NCBI GenBank assembly: GCA_947523045.1
Contig: CANNUR010000011.1
Location: 1 to 27,358, forward strand
Source of the DNA: an uncultured Prosthecobacter sp.
GTDB taxonomy: Bacteria > Verrucomicrobiota > Verrucomicrobiia > Verrucomicrobiales > Verrucomicrobiaceae
Length of the DNA stretch: 27,358 nucleotides
Direction: 5' to 3'
Below, piece by piece: positions 15,580 through 23,933 of this stretch. How positions within the stretch are numbered: position 1 is the stretch's first letter; every line of letters begins with the position of its first letter. Under the pieces are notes generated by a model. That model saw nothing but the letters and a program-made list of their open reading frames with translations, did not search any database and was not told where the DNA came from. Position numbers and translations under genes: made by a program.

Positions 15580-18500
15580 ATGCGTCACCTCCTGCTCCTG
15601 TTCGGCCTGCTCGCCAGCAGCCGCGCCGCCGACACCCGCCTCGTGCGCGAGACCGAGGCGCTGTCGCCCACGGAGGAGTTGGCCAAGTTGACCGTGCCCG
15701 AGGGCTTCGAGATCCAGCTCTTCGCCAGCGAACCGATGATCGACAAGCCGATCAACCTCGCCTTCGACAGCCGCGGCCGGCTCTGGGTCAGCAGCACGGC
15801 CGAGTATCCCTACAGCGCCGACAAAAGCCGCTGGGCCGACGACCAGGGCACGCGGGTCAAGGACAGTCGCGACGCCATCAAGATTCTCGAGGACCGCGAC
15901 GGCGACGGCCGGGCCGACAAGGTCACCGTCTTCGCCGATGGCCTCAACATTCCCACCGGCGTGCTGCCCTGGCACAAACCGGAGCACAAGGCCGGCTGCA
16001 TTGCCTGGAGCATTCCGAACCTGTGGTACTTCGCCGACACCGACGGCGACGACAAGGCCGACGTCCGCGAGATCCTGTTCGGGCCGCTCGGTTATGAAAA
16101 GGACACCCACGGCATGTGCAGCAGCTTCCGGCTCGGCCTCGACGGCTGGGTCTATGCCACGCACGGCTTCAACAACACCTCCACCTTCCGCGTCCGCCGA
16201 CCGGCGTCCGCAGATGCAGCAAAAGCCGGGTCCGCAGATTTCGCAGATGAGAAAAGACCCTCTGGACCCTCGGCGGACCCCACAACCTCCTCTGAAAAAT
16301 CTGCGAAATCTGCGGCCCTGCATTCCCCTTCTGAAAAATCTGTGGACCCTGTTTCTTCTGCGGCCCTGGAACTGCACAGCGGCAACGTCTTCCGCTTCAA
16401 GCCCGACGGGTCGGCGGTCGAGGTCTGGACGCGCGGCCAGGTGAATCCTTTTGGTTTGGCCTGGGATCGCTACGGCCACCTGTACAGCGCCGACTGCCAC
16501 AGCTCGCCGGTCTATCAGCTGATCCGCGGCGCCCATTACCCGAGCTTTGGCAAACCCCATGACGGCCTCGGCTTCGCACCGGTCATGTGCGAGCACACCC
16601 ACGGCAGCACCGGCATCTGCGGCATCGTCTACCTCGATGGCGGCGTCTGGGGTCCGGACTGGGACAATCAGGTGCTCGTCGGCAACGTCGTCACCTCGCG
16701 CGTCAATCGCGACCGCGTGACCTTCACCGGCAGCACGCCGAAGGCGAACGAACAGCCGGACTTCATCGTCAGCGAGGACCCCTGGTTCCGGCCCGTCGAT
16801 CTCCAGCTCGGACCCGATCACGCGCTGTACGTCGCCGACTTCTACAACCGCATCATCGGCCACTACGAGGTGCCGCTCGATCATCCCGGGCGCGACCGCC
16901 ACCGCGGGCGCATCTGGCGGGTGGTGAAGAAGGACGTGCCGCGCCAGGACAGCGTCGATTTCACCCGCCTGTCGCCCAAGCAAATCGCCGATGAAATGGG
17001 CAGCCCGAACCTGACGCGACGCCATCTCGCGTTGCAGGAGGTGCGCCGCCGCGGCGACACAAGCTGGCTGGCCGACTTCGGCCGGGTCTTCGCCGATGAC
17101 AGCCCCTTCCCTGTCTTCACCCCGGTAGGCGATGCCCGGCCCGAAGGCTATATGGGCAGCGCACCCCACGACTTCAAAGCCCTGCGCTTGGAGTGGCGGA
17201 AAACCGACCTGCGCCTCGCTTACACGCTGTGGGCCTTGTCGTACTTGGGCGAACGCTTTGCCGTGGCGAGCGTGCTGCGCCACCTGCACACGGGCGGTTG
17301 GTGGGTGGAGGATCGGGACGACGAGCTGGGCGGCCTGCTCATGGCCCATGCCACGCAGATCCTCGGTGCCCAGGAAAAGCTGCATCCCTGGGAGCGCTGG
17401 GCCCTGGGGATCATCTTCGACTTCCGCGGCAGCGCCGCCGGTCGTGCCGCCGTGCAGGTCCTGCAGAACCGACCCGATTTCTTCAATCAGATCCCCGATC
17501 ACGAACCGGATCAGGTGGACGAGTGGCGGCTCTGGACGGTCGAACGCCTGATCGAACTCTGTGATCATCTGGTCGAGCCGCCGCCCGAGGAACCCCAGCT
17601 CCAGGGCGACAGCCATTATGTCCACGCCCTGAAAGTCCTGCTACGCGACTGGCTCGCCCAGCCCTGGTTCCGCCACGATCACCCCTTGATGACCGGACTA
17701 AAACCGATCACGGAGAAGCCCTGGTTTATGTCCGTCATGCAGTCGGTCCCGACAGCGGAAGCCTCCGCCTTCCTGCTGGGATCGCTGACGCTGGAATCGC
17801 CTCCGGAACGCTGGAAACATCTTGCCCGCCACGGCCGGCCCGAGACGCTGTCGGCCGCCCTCGACCGCGCCCGTCGCGCGGGTGGCCAGCCGCTGGTGCG
17901 ACTGCAGGCGCTCGTCGACGGCCTGGGCGAACGCGGCCTCGATGCCCCCCCTGAACTGCTGGCCTGGGCCCGGGAACTGGCTGAAGCACGGCTGGCCGAA
18001 GCCGCCAAACACCAGAGCGGTTGGACGCCGTTGCCGCAGGCTGGCCCCGCACCGGTCTGGTCGCTGCGACCGCGCCCCTGCGCCGATGGCACCGAGGCGC
18101 AGGTGCTGCAAAGCCTGGGCCAGGGCGGCGGGGCCGAGGAGAGTCGCACCGGCACCCTGCAATCAGTCACCTTCGCCGCCCCGGCGAAATTGAGCCTGTG
18201 GATCAACGGCCACCGCGGCCCGCCCAACACGCCGGCCCACGACAAAAACCTCGTGCGCGTCGTCGCCGCCGACAGCGGTCGCGAGCTGGCCCGCGCCTAC
18301 CCGCCGCGCAGCGACACCGCCCAGCGCACCAGCCTCGATCTCAGCGCCCACGCGGGGCAGCTCGTGCGACTGGAAATCGTCGATGGCGATGCCGGCAAGG
18401 CTTACGCCTGGCTTGGCCTGACCCGCCTGGAGCCGGCCATGGTCGATCTGGAGGGGTTTGCCCGCGAAGCCGAAATCCGCGCCGAACTGGAACGACTTGC

Positions 18501-19062
18501 CGTGCTGCTGCGACGGCAGGCACCGGTGTCGCTGCGCGACCGCCTGGCGCCCTACCTGCCGCCCCAGCCCGCGCCGCCGCCACGGGCGATGTCACCTGAG
18601 CAGCAGCAGCAACTCGACGTCCTCATCGCCGCACGCACGACCGCCTTCGCCGCCGACAAACCCAATGCCGCCGCCGGAGCCCAGGTGTTCCAAACCCATT
18701 GCGCCGCCTGCCACCAGATCGGCGGCCAGGGCGGCCTGCTGGGACCGCAGCTCGACGGCATTGGCACGCGCGGTGCCGCGCGTCTGTGCGAGGACATCCT
18801 CGATCCCAACCGCAACGTCGACGCCCACTTCCACCTGCACCTGCTCACCCTCAAGGACGGCAGCACCCTCAGCGGCTTCCTCAAGGCCGAGGCCGGCCAG
18901 GTGCTGGTCCTCGCCGACGCCACCGGCCGCGAAACCCGTGTCGCCAAAACCGACCTCGCCAAGGATGAGGTTCAACCCGTCTCCCTCATGCCACCCGTCT
19001 TCGCCCAGACGATCCCCGAAGCCGACTTCCTCGCCCTGCTCGCCTGGCTGCTGGAACGCTGA
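15580..19062 (+). CDS. PVC-type membrane-bound dehydrogenase-domain protein with C-terminal c-type haem domain
   Basis: 1160 residues with a signal peptide (MRHLLLLFGLLASSRAA). The propeller domain (about 35-450) contains PEGFEIQLFASEP, DRDGDGRADKVTVFADGL, HTHGSTGICG and the segment GQVNPFGLAWDRYGHLYSAD, matching the 'putative membrane-bound dehydrogenase' family. A helical, HEAT-like middle and a beta-sandwich region follow. The end is the Pirellula/Verrucomicrobium-type haem domain with CAACH at 1041-1045, followed by GGQGGLLGPQLDGIG and DPNRNVDAHF. The expected role is periplasmic oxidation of sugars or related compounds with electron transfer to the haem; the substrate is unknown. Residues about 208-263 are a low-complexity insertion encoded by a palindromic repeat with different codon use. 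Translation remains in frame across it. Confidence 0.9.
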   Translation: MRHLLLLFGLLASSRAADTRLVRETEALSPTEELAKLTVPEGFEIQLFASEPMIDKPINLAFDSRGRLWVSSTAEYPYSADKSRWADDQGTRVKDSRDAIKILEDRDGDGRADKVTVFADGLNIPTGVLPWHKPEHKAGCIAWSIPNLWYFADTDGDDKADVREILFGPLGYEKDTHGMCSSFRLGLDGWVYATHGFNNTSTFRVRRPASADAAKAGSADFADEKRPSGPSADPTTSSEKSAKSAALHSPSEKSVDPVSSAALELHSGNVFRFKPDGSAVEVWTRGQVNPFGLAWDRYGHLYSADCHSSPVYQLIRGAHYPSFGKPHDGLGFAPVMCEHTHGSTGICGIVYLDGGVWGPDWDNQVLVGNVVTSRVNRDRVTFTGSTPKANEQPDFIVSEDPWFRPVDLQLGPDHALYVADFYNRIIGHYEVPLDHPGRDRHRGRIWRVVKKDVPRQDSVDFTRLSPKQIADEMGSPNLTRRHLALQEVRRRGDTSWLADFGRVFADDSPFPVFTPVGDARPEGYMGSAPHDFKALRLEWRKTDLRLAYTLWALSYLGERFAVASVLRHLHTGGWWVEDRDDELGGLLMAHATQILGAQEKLHPWERWALGIIFDFRGSAAGRAAVQVLQNRPDFFNQIPDHEPDQVDEWRLWTVERLIELCDHLVEPPPEEPQLQGDSHYVHALKVLLRDWLAQPWFRHDHPLMTGLKPITEKPWFMSVMQSVPTAEASAFLLGSLTLESPPERWKHLARHGRPETLSAALDRARRAGGQPLVRLQALVDGLGERGLDAPPELLAWARELAEARLAEAAKHQSGWTPLPQAGPAPVWSLRPRPCADGTEAQVLQSLGQGGGAEESRTGTLQSVTFAAPAKLSLWINGHRGPPNTPAHDKNLVRVVAADSGRELARAYPPRSDTAQRTSLDLSAHAGQLVRLEIVDGDAGKAYAWLGLTRLEPAMVDLEGFAREAEIRAELERLAVLLRRQAPVSLRDRLAPYLPPQPAPPPRAMSPEQQQQLDVLIAARTTAFAADKPNAAAGAQVFQTHCAACHQIGGQGGLLGPQLDGIGTRGAARLCEDILDPNRNVDAHFHLHLLTLKDGSTLSGFLKAEAGQVLVLADATGRETRVAKTDLAKDEVQPVSLMPPVFAQTIPEADFLALLAWLLER
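16201..16368. repeat. Palindromic repeat inserted in frame inside the dehydrogenase gene
   Basis: CCGCAGATTTCGCAGAT at 16232-16248 is the exact reverse complement of ATCTGCGAAATCTGCGG at 16299-16315. Outer, shorter partners (CCGCAGAT at 16208-16215 and ATCTGTGG at 16338-16345) extend the symmetry. The encoded peptide is Ala/Ser/Lys/Asp-rich and low in complexity. About half its codons end in G or C, against nearly all in the flanking gene. A related palindrome lies between genes at 19110-19216. It sits between propeller strands, where I expect homologues to have only a short loop. Confidence 0.85.
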
Positions 19063-19109
19063 GGGGCCCTCCAAAAACCCTTGTTGGAACTGCAGATGCG
19101 CTGAGCTTC

Positions 19110-19216
19110 TGAAATCTGCGAAATCTGCGGACCGTCAAATCCCGTCGCGTCATCGGCGGACCCGAACAGGCAGGGATCACTCCAACCCAGTGAATCCACA
19201 GATTTCGCAGATTTCA
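19110..19216. repeat. Intergenic palindromic repeat related to the in-gene insertion
   Basis: The left arm, 19110-19130 (TGAAATCTGCGAAATCTG plus CGG), and the right arm, 19196-19216, are reverse complements with one mismatch, around a 65-base spacer. The spacer shares TCGGCGGACCC with the insertion at 16201-16368. The arms are in the opposite order to the in-gene element, as if one were read across the junction of two adjacent units. It lies about 50 bases past the dehydrogenase stop and could also fold as an RNA hairpin in that mRNA. Confidence 0.8.
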
Positions 19217-19300
19217 CCGGTGAGGCGGAGATCTGGGCCTCTGAACTCTGCGCACATCGGCCTCATCAGCGCTTCGCCTGATACGCCCCCAACAACCAAA

Positions 19301-19324
19301 CACCCCGGCCGTTGGGCCGGGGTG
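19301..19324 (-). terminator. Intrinsic terminator of the PaaK-like gene
   Basis: CACCCCGGCC (19301-19310) and GGCCGGGGTG (19315-19324) form a perfect ten-base stem with a four-base loop. Read on the minus strand, the stem is followed by TTTGGTTGTT, a usable T-rich tail, 50 bases past the stop of the gene at 19376-20437. It may also end plus-strand transcripts from the dehydrogenase gene, although that side lacks a T-run. The remainder of the 313-bp gap holds only the palindromic repeat. Confidence 0.7.
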
Positions 19325-19375
19325 TGGGGGAAAACGGCGTGCTGGGACCGAGCGCCCTGCCTTCCGTGGGGCGGA

Positions 19376-20437
19376 TCAATACACGCCTTCGACGATGGTC
19401 TTCTCCATGGCGCCAAAGGGGCGGACGTCGGCGACGCCGTCCCAGGCATACGGAGCGCGCGGCTTGCGGCGCAGGGCTTCGTCGCGCTCGAGGAAGCGCG
19501 GCATGAAGAATTCCTTGGTCAGCGTGGTCAGTTCGACGCGGCCCCAGGTGTCGTAGTCGACGACCTGGCTGGTCTCGTTCGGGTTGACGACACGCAGCAC
19601 GGCACGCGGCTGCGGGGCGTAGTAGGTGATCGAGAACTGGTCCTCGGGCTGCAGCGGCACGCTGGCGGCCAGGCCCATGAGGGTGTTGCCATAGGTCGGG
19701 TAGAAGCCGATGCGGTTTTCCAGGACTTCCTCGACGATGAAGCGCACGTACTGCGGGGTCATCGTCGTGCCGCCGACGAAGCAGCCGCGGATGCCGGCGT
19801 CGTAGAGGTCGACCTTTTCGGCGAGCGCTTCCAGCAGCTTCGGCGTGGTGAAGATCGCCGAGATCTTGCGGTTCTTCAGCAGCAGCACGGCCTGGTCGAC
19901 GACGTGGTCCATGTACTGGCGGGCGACGTCGAACTGCTTGTTCGAGATGAGCTTCTTCACGAAGCGCGGGTCGAGATCGACGAAGTAACAGGAACTGCCG
20001 CGGTAGTTGGCGAGGTGCTCGACGGCAAGGCGCAGGCGGCGCGGGCCGGTCGGGCCGACCATGATCCAGGCCTGGCCGGGCGGGAAGTGCTTGTCATCGA
20101 GCTTGTGGCTGAACTCCTCGTAATCGACGCGGAAGTCGTTCCAGCCAATGCGCTGCTTGGGCATGCCGGTGGTGCCGCCGGTCTCAAAGATGTTGTAGGG
20201 CTTGCCCTTGAAGGCGGCAGGCACCCAGACCTCGGGCTGGAGGTCGCGCAGCCACTCGTCCTGGAAGTGCGGGAAGTGGGTGATGATGTCGGCGTAGCTG
20301 TTGACCTTGCCGCGCGGGTCGAAGTTCTTTTTCGCCCAGTCGAGCCAGAACGGGCAGCCGGTCTCCGGCGAGAAATGCCATTCGAGGGTTTCGCGGACGT
20401 GCTGGTCGAGCTGGGCTTGGGCGTCTTCGGGTGTCAT
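19376..20437 (-). CDS. Short phenylacetate-CoA ligase-like (PaaK family) adenylating enzyme
   Basis: 353 residues. The phosphate-binding loop ETGGTTGMPK (85-94), the adenine-contact motif YPTYGNT (246-252) and the segment WGRVELTTLTKEFFMPRFLERD (298-319) align with the A3, A5 and A7/A8 regions of PaaK-type acyl-adenylate enzymes. PaaK proteins usually run to about 430 residues. This one stops soon after A8 and lacks the C-terminal lid with its catalytic lysine. It may therefore only adenylate, or act with another protein. The acid substrate is unknown. The gene stands alone, with its own terminator and 86 bp to the next gene upstream. No Shine-Dalgarno sequence is visible. Confidence 0.8.
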   Translation of the reverse strand: MTPEDAQAQLDQHVRETLEWHFSPETGCPFWLDWAKKNFDPRGKVNSYADIITHFPHFQDEWLRDLQPEVWVPAAFKGKPYNIFETGGTTGMPKQRIGWNDFRVDYEEFSHKLDDKHFPPGQAWIMVGPTGPRRLRLAVEHLANYRGSSCYFVDLDPRFVKKLISNKQFDVARQYMDHVVDQAVLLLKNRKISAIFTTPKLLEALAEKVDLYDAGIRGCFVGGTTMTPQYVRFIVEEVLENRIGFYPTYGNTLMGLAASVPLQPEDQFSITYYAPQPRAVLRVVNPNETSQVVDYDTWGRVELTTLTKEFFMPRFLERDEALRRKPRAPYAWDGVADVRPFGAMEKTIVEGVY

Positions 20438-20485
20438 GGGAGGGTTAAGAGAGAGGTTTGGCGGAGGCAGTCAAACGAAAGCTGG

Positions 20486-20514
20486 CCGCGTGGGCTTTCT
20501 TACGCCCGTCGCGG
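20486..20514 (-). terminator. Terminator after the unknown secreted protein gene
   Basis: CCGCG (20486-20490) pairs with CGCGG (20510-20514), and GGGC (20492-20495) with GCCC (20504-20507), separated by a small internal loop. Read on the minus strand it begins 10 bases past the stop of the gene at 20524 and is followed by CCAGCTTTCGTTTG, a modest T-rich tail. Confidence 0.6.
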
Positions 20515-20523
20515 CGGCCGGGA

Positions 20524-21618
20524 TCATTCCTCATCGACCGGGATGGCGCGCGGGATGGTCGGGGTCGAGCTGGCAAAGATGAGGGAGGAGACCGGAGGCC
20601 GCCACTGGTAGCCGAAGCCGAAGGGCAGCGGCCCCGAGGAGCCGGCCTTGAAGGCAGCATCAAGGTCGGCCTGGAAATGCTGCTGGAAGATCTCGATCGG
20701 ACCAGGATAGTTGCCGTGCAGGCGCAGGGTCCAGCGGTCAGGCTTGAAATACCGGTACGGGATGCCGCTGTCGTCCTGGACGAGGTGGCGGACATTGCCG
20801 AGCAGGAAGTTGCGGGCCGTGCCGAAGGAATCGAGGTGCATCAGGTAGGAGGCGGCCTTGACCAGGGCGTTGCCCTGGCCCTGGCGACGGCAGAACGCCA
20901 GGAAGGCGGGATTGGCCTTGGCACCCCAGTCGGACAGGTCGGTGGTGAAGTACCACAGCGTCTGCGCGCGGCCGCGCGGGCCGGTGAAGCGGATCCTCAC
21001 CCCCGGGGTCTTTGTCGTGCCCGTGCTGAGCTGGCCGTCGGCCCCGAGCTGGACCAGCTCCGCCCCGGTGATCCGGCAGCCGGTGCGGGCGAGGAAGAAG
21101 TACAGTACCGGCAGGGTGCCGGCGAGCTCGGTGTCGACCAAATCCTTCTTCATGTCGGCGGTGATGAAGAAGCTGTAGCTGAGGCTGGCGTTGAGGGCGG
21201 TGCGCAGCCCCGCGAGGGCGGTCGCGCGCGCCGCCGGCGTCAGGGTGGCGGCGTTCGGCAGGCTGCCAACCGGTTCGCGACCGCACAGGATGTAGTCGCT
21301 GGCCTCGGGGAAAAAGGCGTTGGCATAGAGGAAGTCGGGGCCGCTGAACAGGTAGAAGACCGGGGCGGCATCCCGATAGGCCTCGGGGTGGGTGGCTGCC
21401 ATCCAGGGATGGAGATGGGCGAGCTGGCGGTCTTCGACGTCGATCCAGGCACGATGACACTCGGCGGCATGCTGCTGCCAGGCGGCCTCGCGGGCGAGCG
21501 GTTCCAACTCGGTGGTCTCCACCGGCAGCCCGGCGAGGAACCGCGCCTGGGCATCGGGCGGCGCGGCGCCCTCAATGGTGGAGGCAAGACTCAGCAGGCA
21601 AGCGAGCAGGCGTTTCAT
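20524..21618 (-). CDS. Secreted protein of unknown function
   Basis: 364 residues with an N-terminal signal peptide (MKRLLACLLSLASTIEGA). I do not recognise the family by function. The conspicuous segment FYLFSGPDFLYANAFFP at about 88-104 looks like the family core, followed by YILCGREPVGSLPN and a C-terminal half with regular beta-type stretches (for example GVRIRFTGPRGRAQTLWYFTTDL). The three cysteines visible in the mature part are too spread to suggest a metal or haem site. The gene lies 54 bp after the superoxide dismutase stop and has its own terminator. No enzymatic motif is evident. Confidence 0.8.
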   Translation of the reverse strand: MKRLLACLLSLASTIEGAAPPDAQARFLAGLPVETTELEPLAREAAWQQHAAECHRAWIDVEDRQLAHLHPWMAATHPEAYRDAAPVFYLFSGPDFLYANAFFPEASDYILCGREPVGSLPNAATLTPAARATALAGLRTALNASLSYSFFITADMKKDLVDTELAGTLPVLYFFLARTGCRITGAELVQLGADGQLSTGTTKTPGVRIRFTGPRGRAQTLWYFTTDLSDWGAKANPAFLAFCRRQGQGNALVKAASYLMHLDSFGTARNFLLGNVRHLVQDDSGIPYRYFKPDRWTLRLHGNYPGPIEIFQQHFQADLDAAFKAGSSGPLPFGFGYQWRPPVSSLIFASSTPTIPRAIPVDEE

Positions 21619-21649
21619 GGCAGCGCCATCAACGCCGCATCCGACGGGT

Positions 21650-21668
21650 GGCGCCAGCGAAAAGCGCC
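21650..21668 (-). terminator. Possible hairpin after the superoxide dismutase gene
   Basis: GGCGC (21650-21654) pairs with GCGCC (21664-21668) around a nine-base loop, just past the superoxide dismutase stop. No T-run follows on the minus strand, so transcription may continue into the unknown secreted protein gene. Confidence 0.3.
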
Positions 21669-21672
21669 GGTG

Positions 21673-22500
21673 TCAGGTGTGCGAAACGATCTGGTAGGCG
21701 CGGTCGACGAAGTTCCAATTGACCACCTCCCACCACGTGTCGATGTAACGCTCGCGATCGCCGCCATGGGTCTCGCAGTAGCTGTGCTCCCAAAGATCCA
21801 GGGCGAGGATCGGCCGGCCGGCCAAATGCCAAGGCACGTGATCCTTCATCAGCGGATTGTCCTCGTTGGCTGTCGTGCTGACGACCAGGCTGCGGTCCTG
21901 TCGGTACACCAGCCAAGCCCAGCCCGAACCTTGCTGTGCCATCGCCGCCTCCTTGAAAACGCGGCGGAAGGTGGTGACGCTGCCAAAGTCCTCGCGGATG
22001 GCGCGCGCCAGTTCGGCCCTCGGTCCCGAAGGACCACTGCCAGGGGGGCATAAGCAGCGCCAAAAGACGGTGTGATTGACATGACCCCCGCCGGCCTGAC
22101 GAATGATTCGCACTGCCTTGGCCGGAAGCGGCTCGGGCGGCTGCCTGGACAGCCCCTGACTGACCATCCGTCCAAGCGGCAGGCTGGACACCTGGCGCGA
22201 CGGTTGGGCCAGGCGATCCATGCCTGGCATGAGCGACACGACGCTGGCCACCTCCATGCGCTGCTCGAGGAGTGTCTGACTCAGCGCCTGCAACTGCTCG
22301 GCGTGATGGATCTCGTAGTGCCGGCGAAGGCTGGCGGCGCTGAAGCAGGGCTGCAGCGCGCCGTAGTCGAAAGGCAGCGGCTCCAGGCGCAGCGGCACGC
22401 CCTGGCGCGGCGGTGTGCTCCTCGCCCCAGCCGCCGTGGCAGCCAGACTGGCGACCGCAGACGCCAGAAAGGCGCGGCGTGTGACTTCAGTTTTGCTCAT
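21673..22500 (-). CDS. Tat-exported Fe/Mn superoxide dismutase with altered active-site surroundings
   Basis: 275 residues. A twin-arginine signal (TRRAFLASAV, 7-16) predicts export of a folded, metal-loaded enzyme. The metal ligands are present: His61 in RHYEIHH, His143 in GGGHVNHTVFW, and Asp235 and His239 in DLWEH. GSGWAWLV (191-198) and NPLM are also typical. Two second-sphere residues differ from the norm. The gateway tyrosine (Tyr34 of E. coli enzymes) aligns with Gln69. The glutamine of the ANQD motif is Glu213 (ANED). The GGGH form places it with the Mn-like architecture. It dismutates superoxide if active. It lies 40 bp after the permease stop; TTGCAG-N18-TAGACT in that gap is a weak promoter candidate. 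Confidence 0.92.
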   Translation of the reverse strand: MSKTEVTRRAFLASAVASLAATAAGARSTPPRQGVPLRLEPLPFDYGALQPCFSAASLRRHYEIHHAEQLQALSQTLLEQRMEVASVVSLMPGMDRLAQPSRQVSSLPLGRMVSQGLSRQPPEPLPAKAVRIIRQAGGGHVNHTVFWRCLCPPGSGPSGPRAELARAIREDFGSVTTFRRVFKEAAMAQQGSGWAWLVYRQDRSLVVSTTANEDNPLMKDHVPWHLAGRPILALDLWEHSYCETHGGDRERYIDTWWEVVNWNFVDRAYQIVSHT

Positions 22501-22540
22501 TTATTTCGAAGTCTACCCAATTCTGCGTTTTGTCTGCAAG

Positions 22541-23863
22541 TCAGGAATGCGGGTCCCGGATCCGCTTGGGAGGCGATGCCAGGTAAACCAGCAAGCCGGA
22601 GGCGAGGGTCGCCAGTCCCGCCAGGGATTCCCAGGGTCTCTGCAGCAAGACGTAGGCCAACATCCACAGGCTGATGCCGAGGAAGAGCAACGGTGTGAGC
22701 GGGTACCCCCAGCAGCGAACGGGCCGCGGCAGGTCGGGGCGGGTGCGGCGCAGGATCATCATGCCGAGCACGGTCAGGAAAGAACAGAGCTGCAGGCTGA
22801 ACTGCACGTAGGTGAGCACGTTCTCAAAGGTTGAGGTGAGCAGCAGGACGGCGACCAGCACGGTCTGCAGCAGCAACGCGCGACGGGGAATGCCATGGCG
22901 GTCACAGTACGCCAAGGGTGCCAGCAAGCGCACGTCCTGGCCCATGGTCATTGTCACGCGCGGCCCGACCCAGGTCATCGCACTCAGGCTGGACACCAGA
23001 CCCAGGCAGATCAGTCCACTCATGAGTCCGCCACCGCTTTCGCCGAAGAGTCGCAACGCCACCACATGCCCCACCTCGACCCGGCCTTCGAGCTCGGCCA
23101 TCGGTGCCGCATGCAGGAAGACGGCATTGAGTGCCAGGTAGAGCGCGGTGACCAGCAGGGTGCCGAGGGCCACCGACAGCGGCACATTGCGCCTGGGGTC
23201 GCGCACTTCGCCGACGATGTAGGTGGTGGCGTTCCAGCCAGCATAGGCATACATGACGTAAACCAGGCTGACCGCAAACGGTGTGCTCGTCACCAGATCG
23301 AGGTCGCCAGGCGCCGGCGTGAAGCGGGCGCCCTGACTTTGGCCCAGCAGCAGGCCCGCGCCGATGAAAAACAGGATGAGGACCACCTTCATCCAGGTGG
23401 CGATGTTTTGGAAGCGCTCGGCAGCGCGCAGGCCGGAAGCGTGGATGAGCGCCACGGCGATCACGGCACCGAGCGACAGCACCGTGGCGGGCACCTGCGG
23501 GAAGACGCTGCTGAAGTACCGACCGAAAGCCATCGCGGCCAGGGCGATCGGCGCGGCGAAGCCCGCGGTGGCTGACAGCCAGCCGGCCATGAATCCCACC
23601 GCCGGATGCAGGGTGCGCGAGAGAAAATGGTACTCGCCCCCCGAGCGCGGCAGCGCCGCGGCGAGTTCGCCGTAGGCCAGCGCGCCGCAGAAGGCGCACA
23701 GGCCGCCCACCCCCCACAGCAGCAGCAGGACAAAGCCCGAAGGCAGGTCGCCCACCTGGAAGCCGAGGCTGGTGAACACCCCCGTGCCGACCATGTTGGC
23801 CACCACCACCGCCACTGCCGTCGGCAGGGCGATGCCGGGTCCGGCGGAGGGGGAGCGACTCAC
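22541..23863 (-). CDS. APC superfamily amino-acid permease
   Basis: 440 residues with about 12 hydrophobic segments. The N-terminal ANMVGTGVFTSLG is the unwound-helix substrate motif of APC/LAT-type transporters, and AYAGWNATTYIVGEVRDPRRNVPLS is the conserved TM6 and following loop. The family imports or exchanges amino acids across the inner membrane; the exact substrate is unknown. The start is GTG at 23863; no ATG upstream of the first membrane helix is available in frame. It is divergent from the Smr gene (70 bp apart), and TTGACT lies in that gap as a possible -35 element without a good -10 partner. Confidence 0.9.
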   Translation of the reverse strand: MSRSPSAGPGIALPTAVAVVVANMVGTGVFTSLGFQVGDLPSGFVLLLLWGVGGLCAFCGALAYGELAAALPRSGGEYHFLSRTLHPAVGFMAGWLSATAGFAAPIALAAMAFGRYFSSVFPQVPATVLSLGAVIAVALIHASGLRAAERFQNIATWMKVVLILFFIGAGLLLGQSQGARFTPAPGDLDLVTSTPFAVSLVYVMYAYAGWNATTYIVGEVRDPRRNVPLSVALGTLLVTALYLALNAVFLHAAPMAELEGRVEVGHVVALRLFGESGGGLMSGLICLGLVSSLSAMTWVGPRVTMTMGQDVRLLAPLAYCDRHGIPRRALLLQTVLVAVLLLTSTFENVLTYVQFSLQLCSFLTVLGMMILRRTRPDLPRPVRCWGYPLTPLLFLGISLWMLAYVLLQRPWESLAGLATLASGLLVYLASPPKRIRDPHS

Positions 23864-23933
23864 CCGCGCAGGATTTGCTCAATTTGCCTGGAGTCAAGGT
23901 CGCCGGACCACGGATTTGCGTGCAGGCTGGCGC

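Noticed and set aside
18458..20611. 717-codon plus-strand frame across the dehydrogenase end and the PaaK-like gene
   Set aside because: It reads out of frame through the haem domain, then through an intergenic palindrome, then antisense to a recognisable gene.
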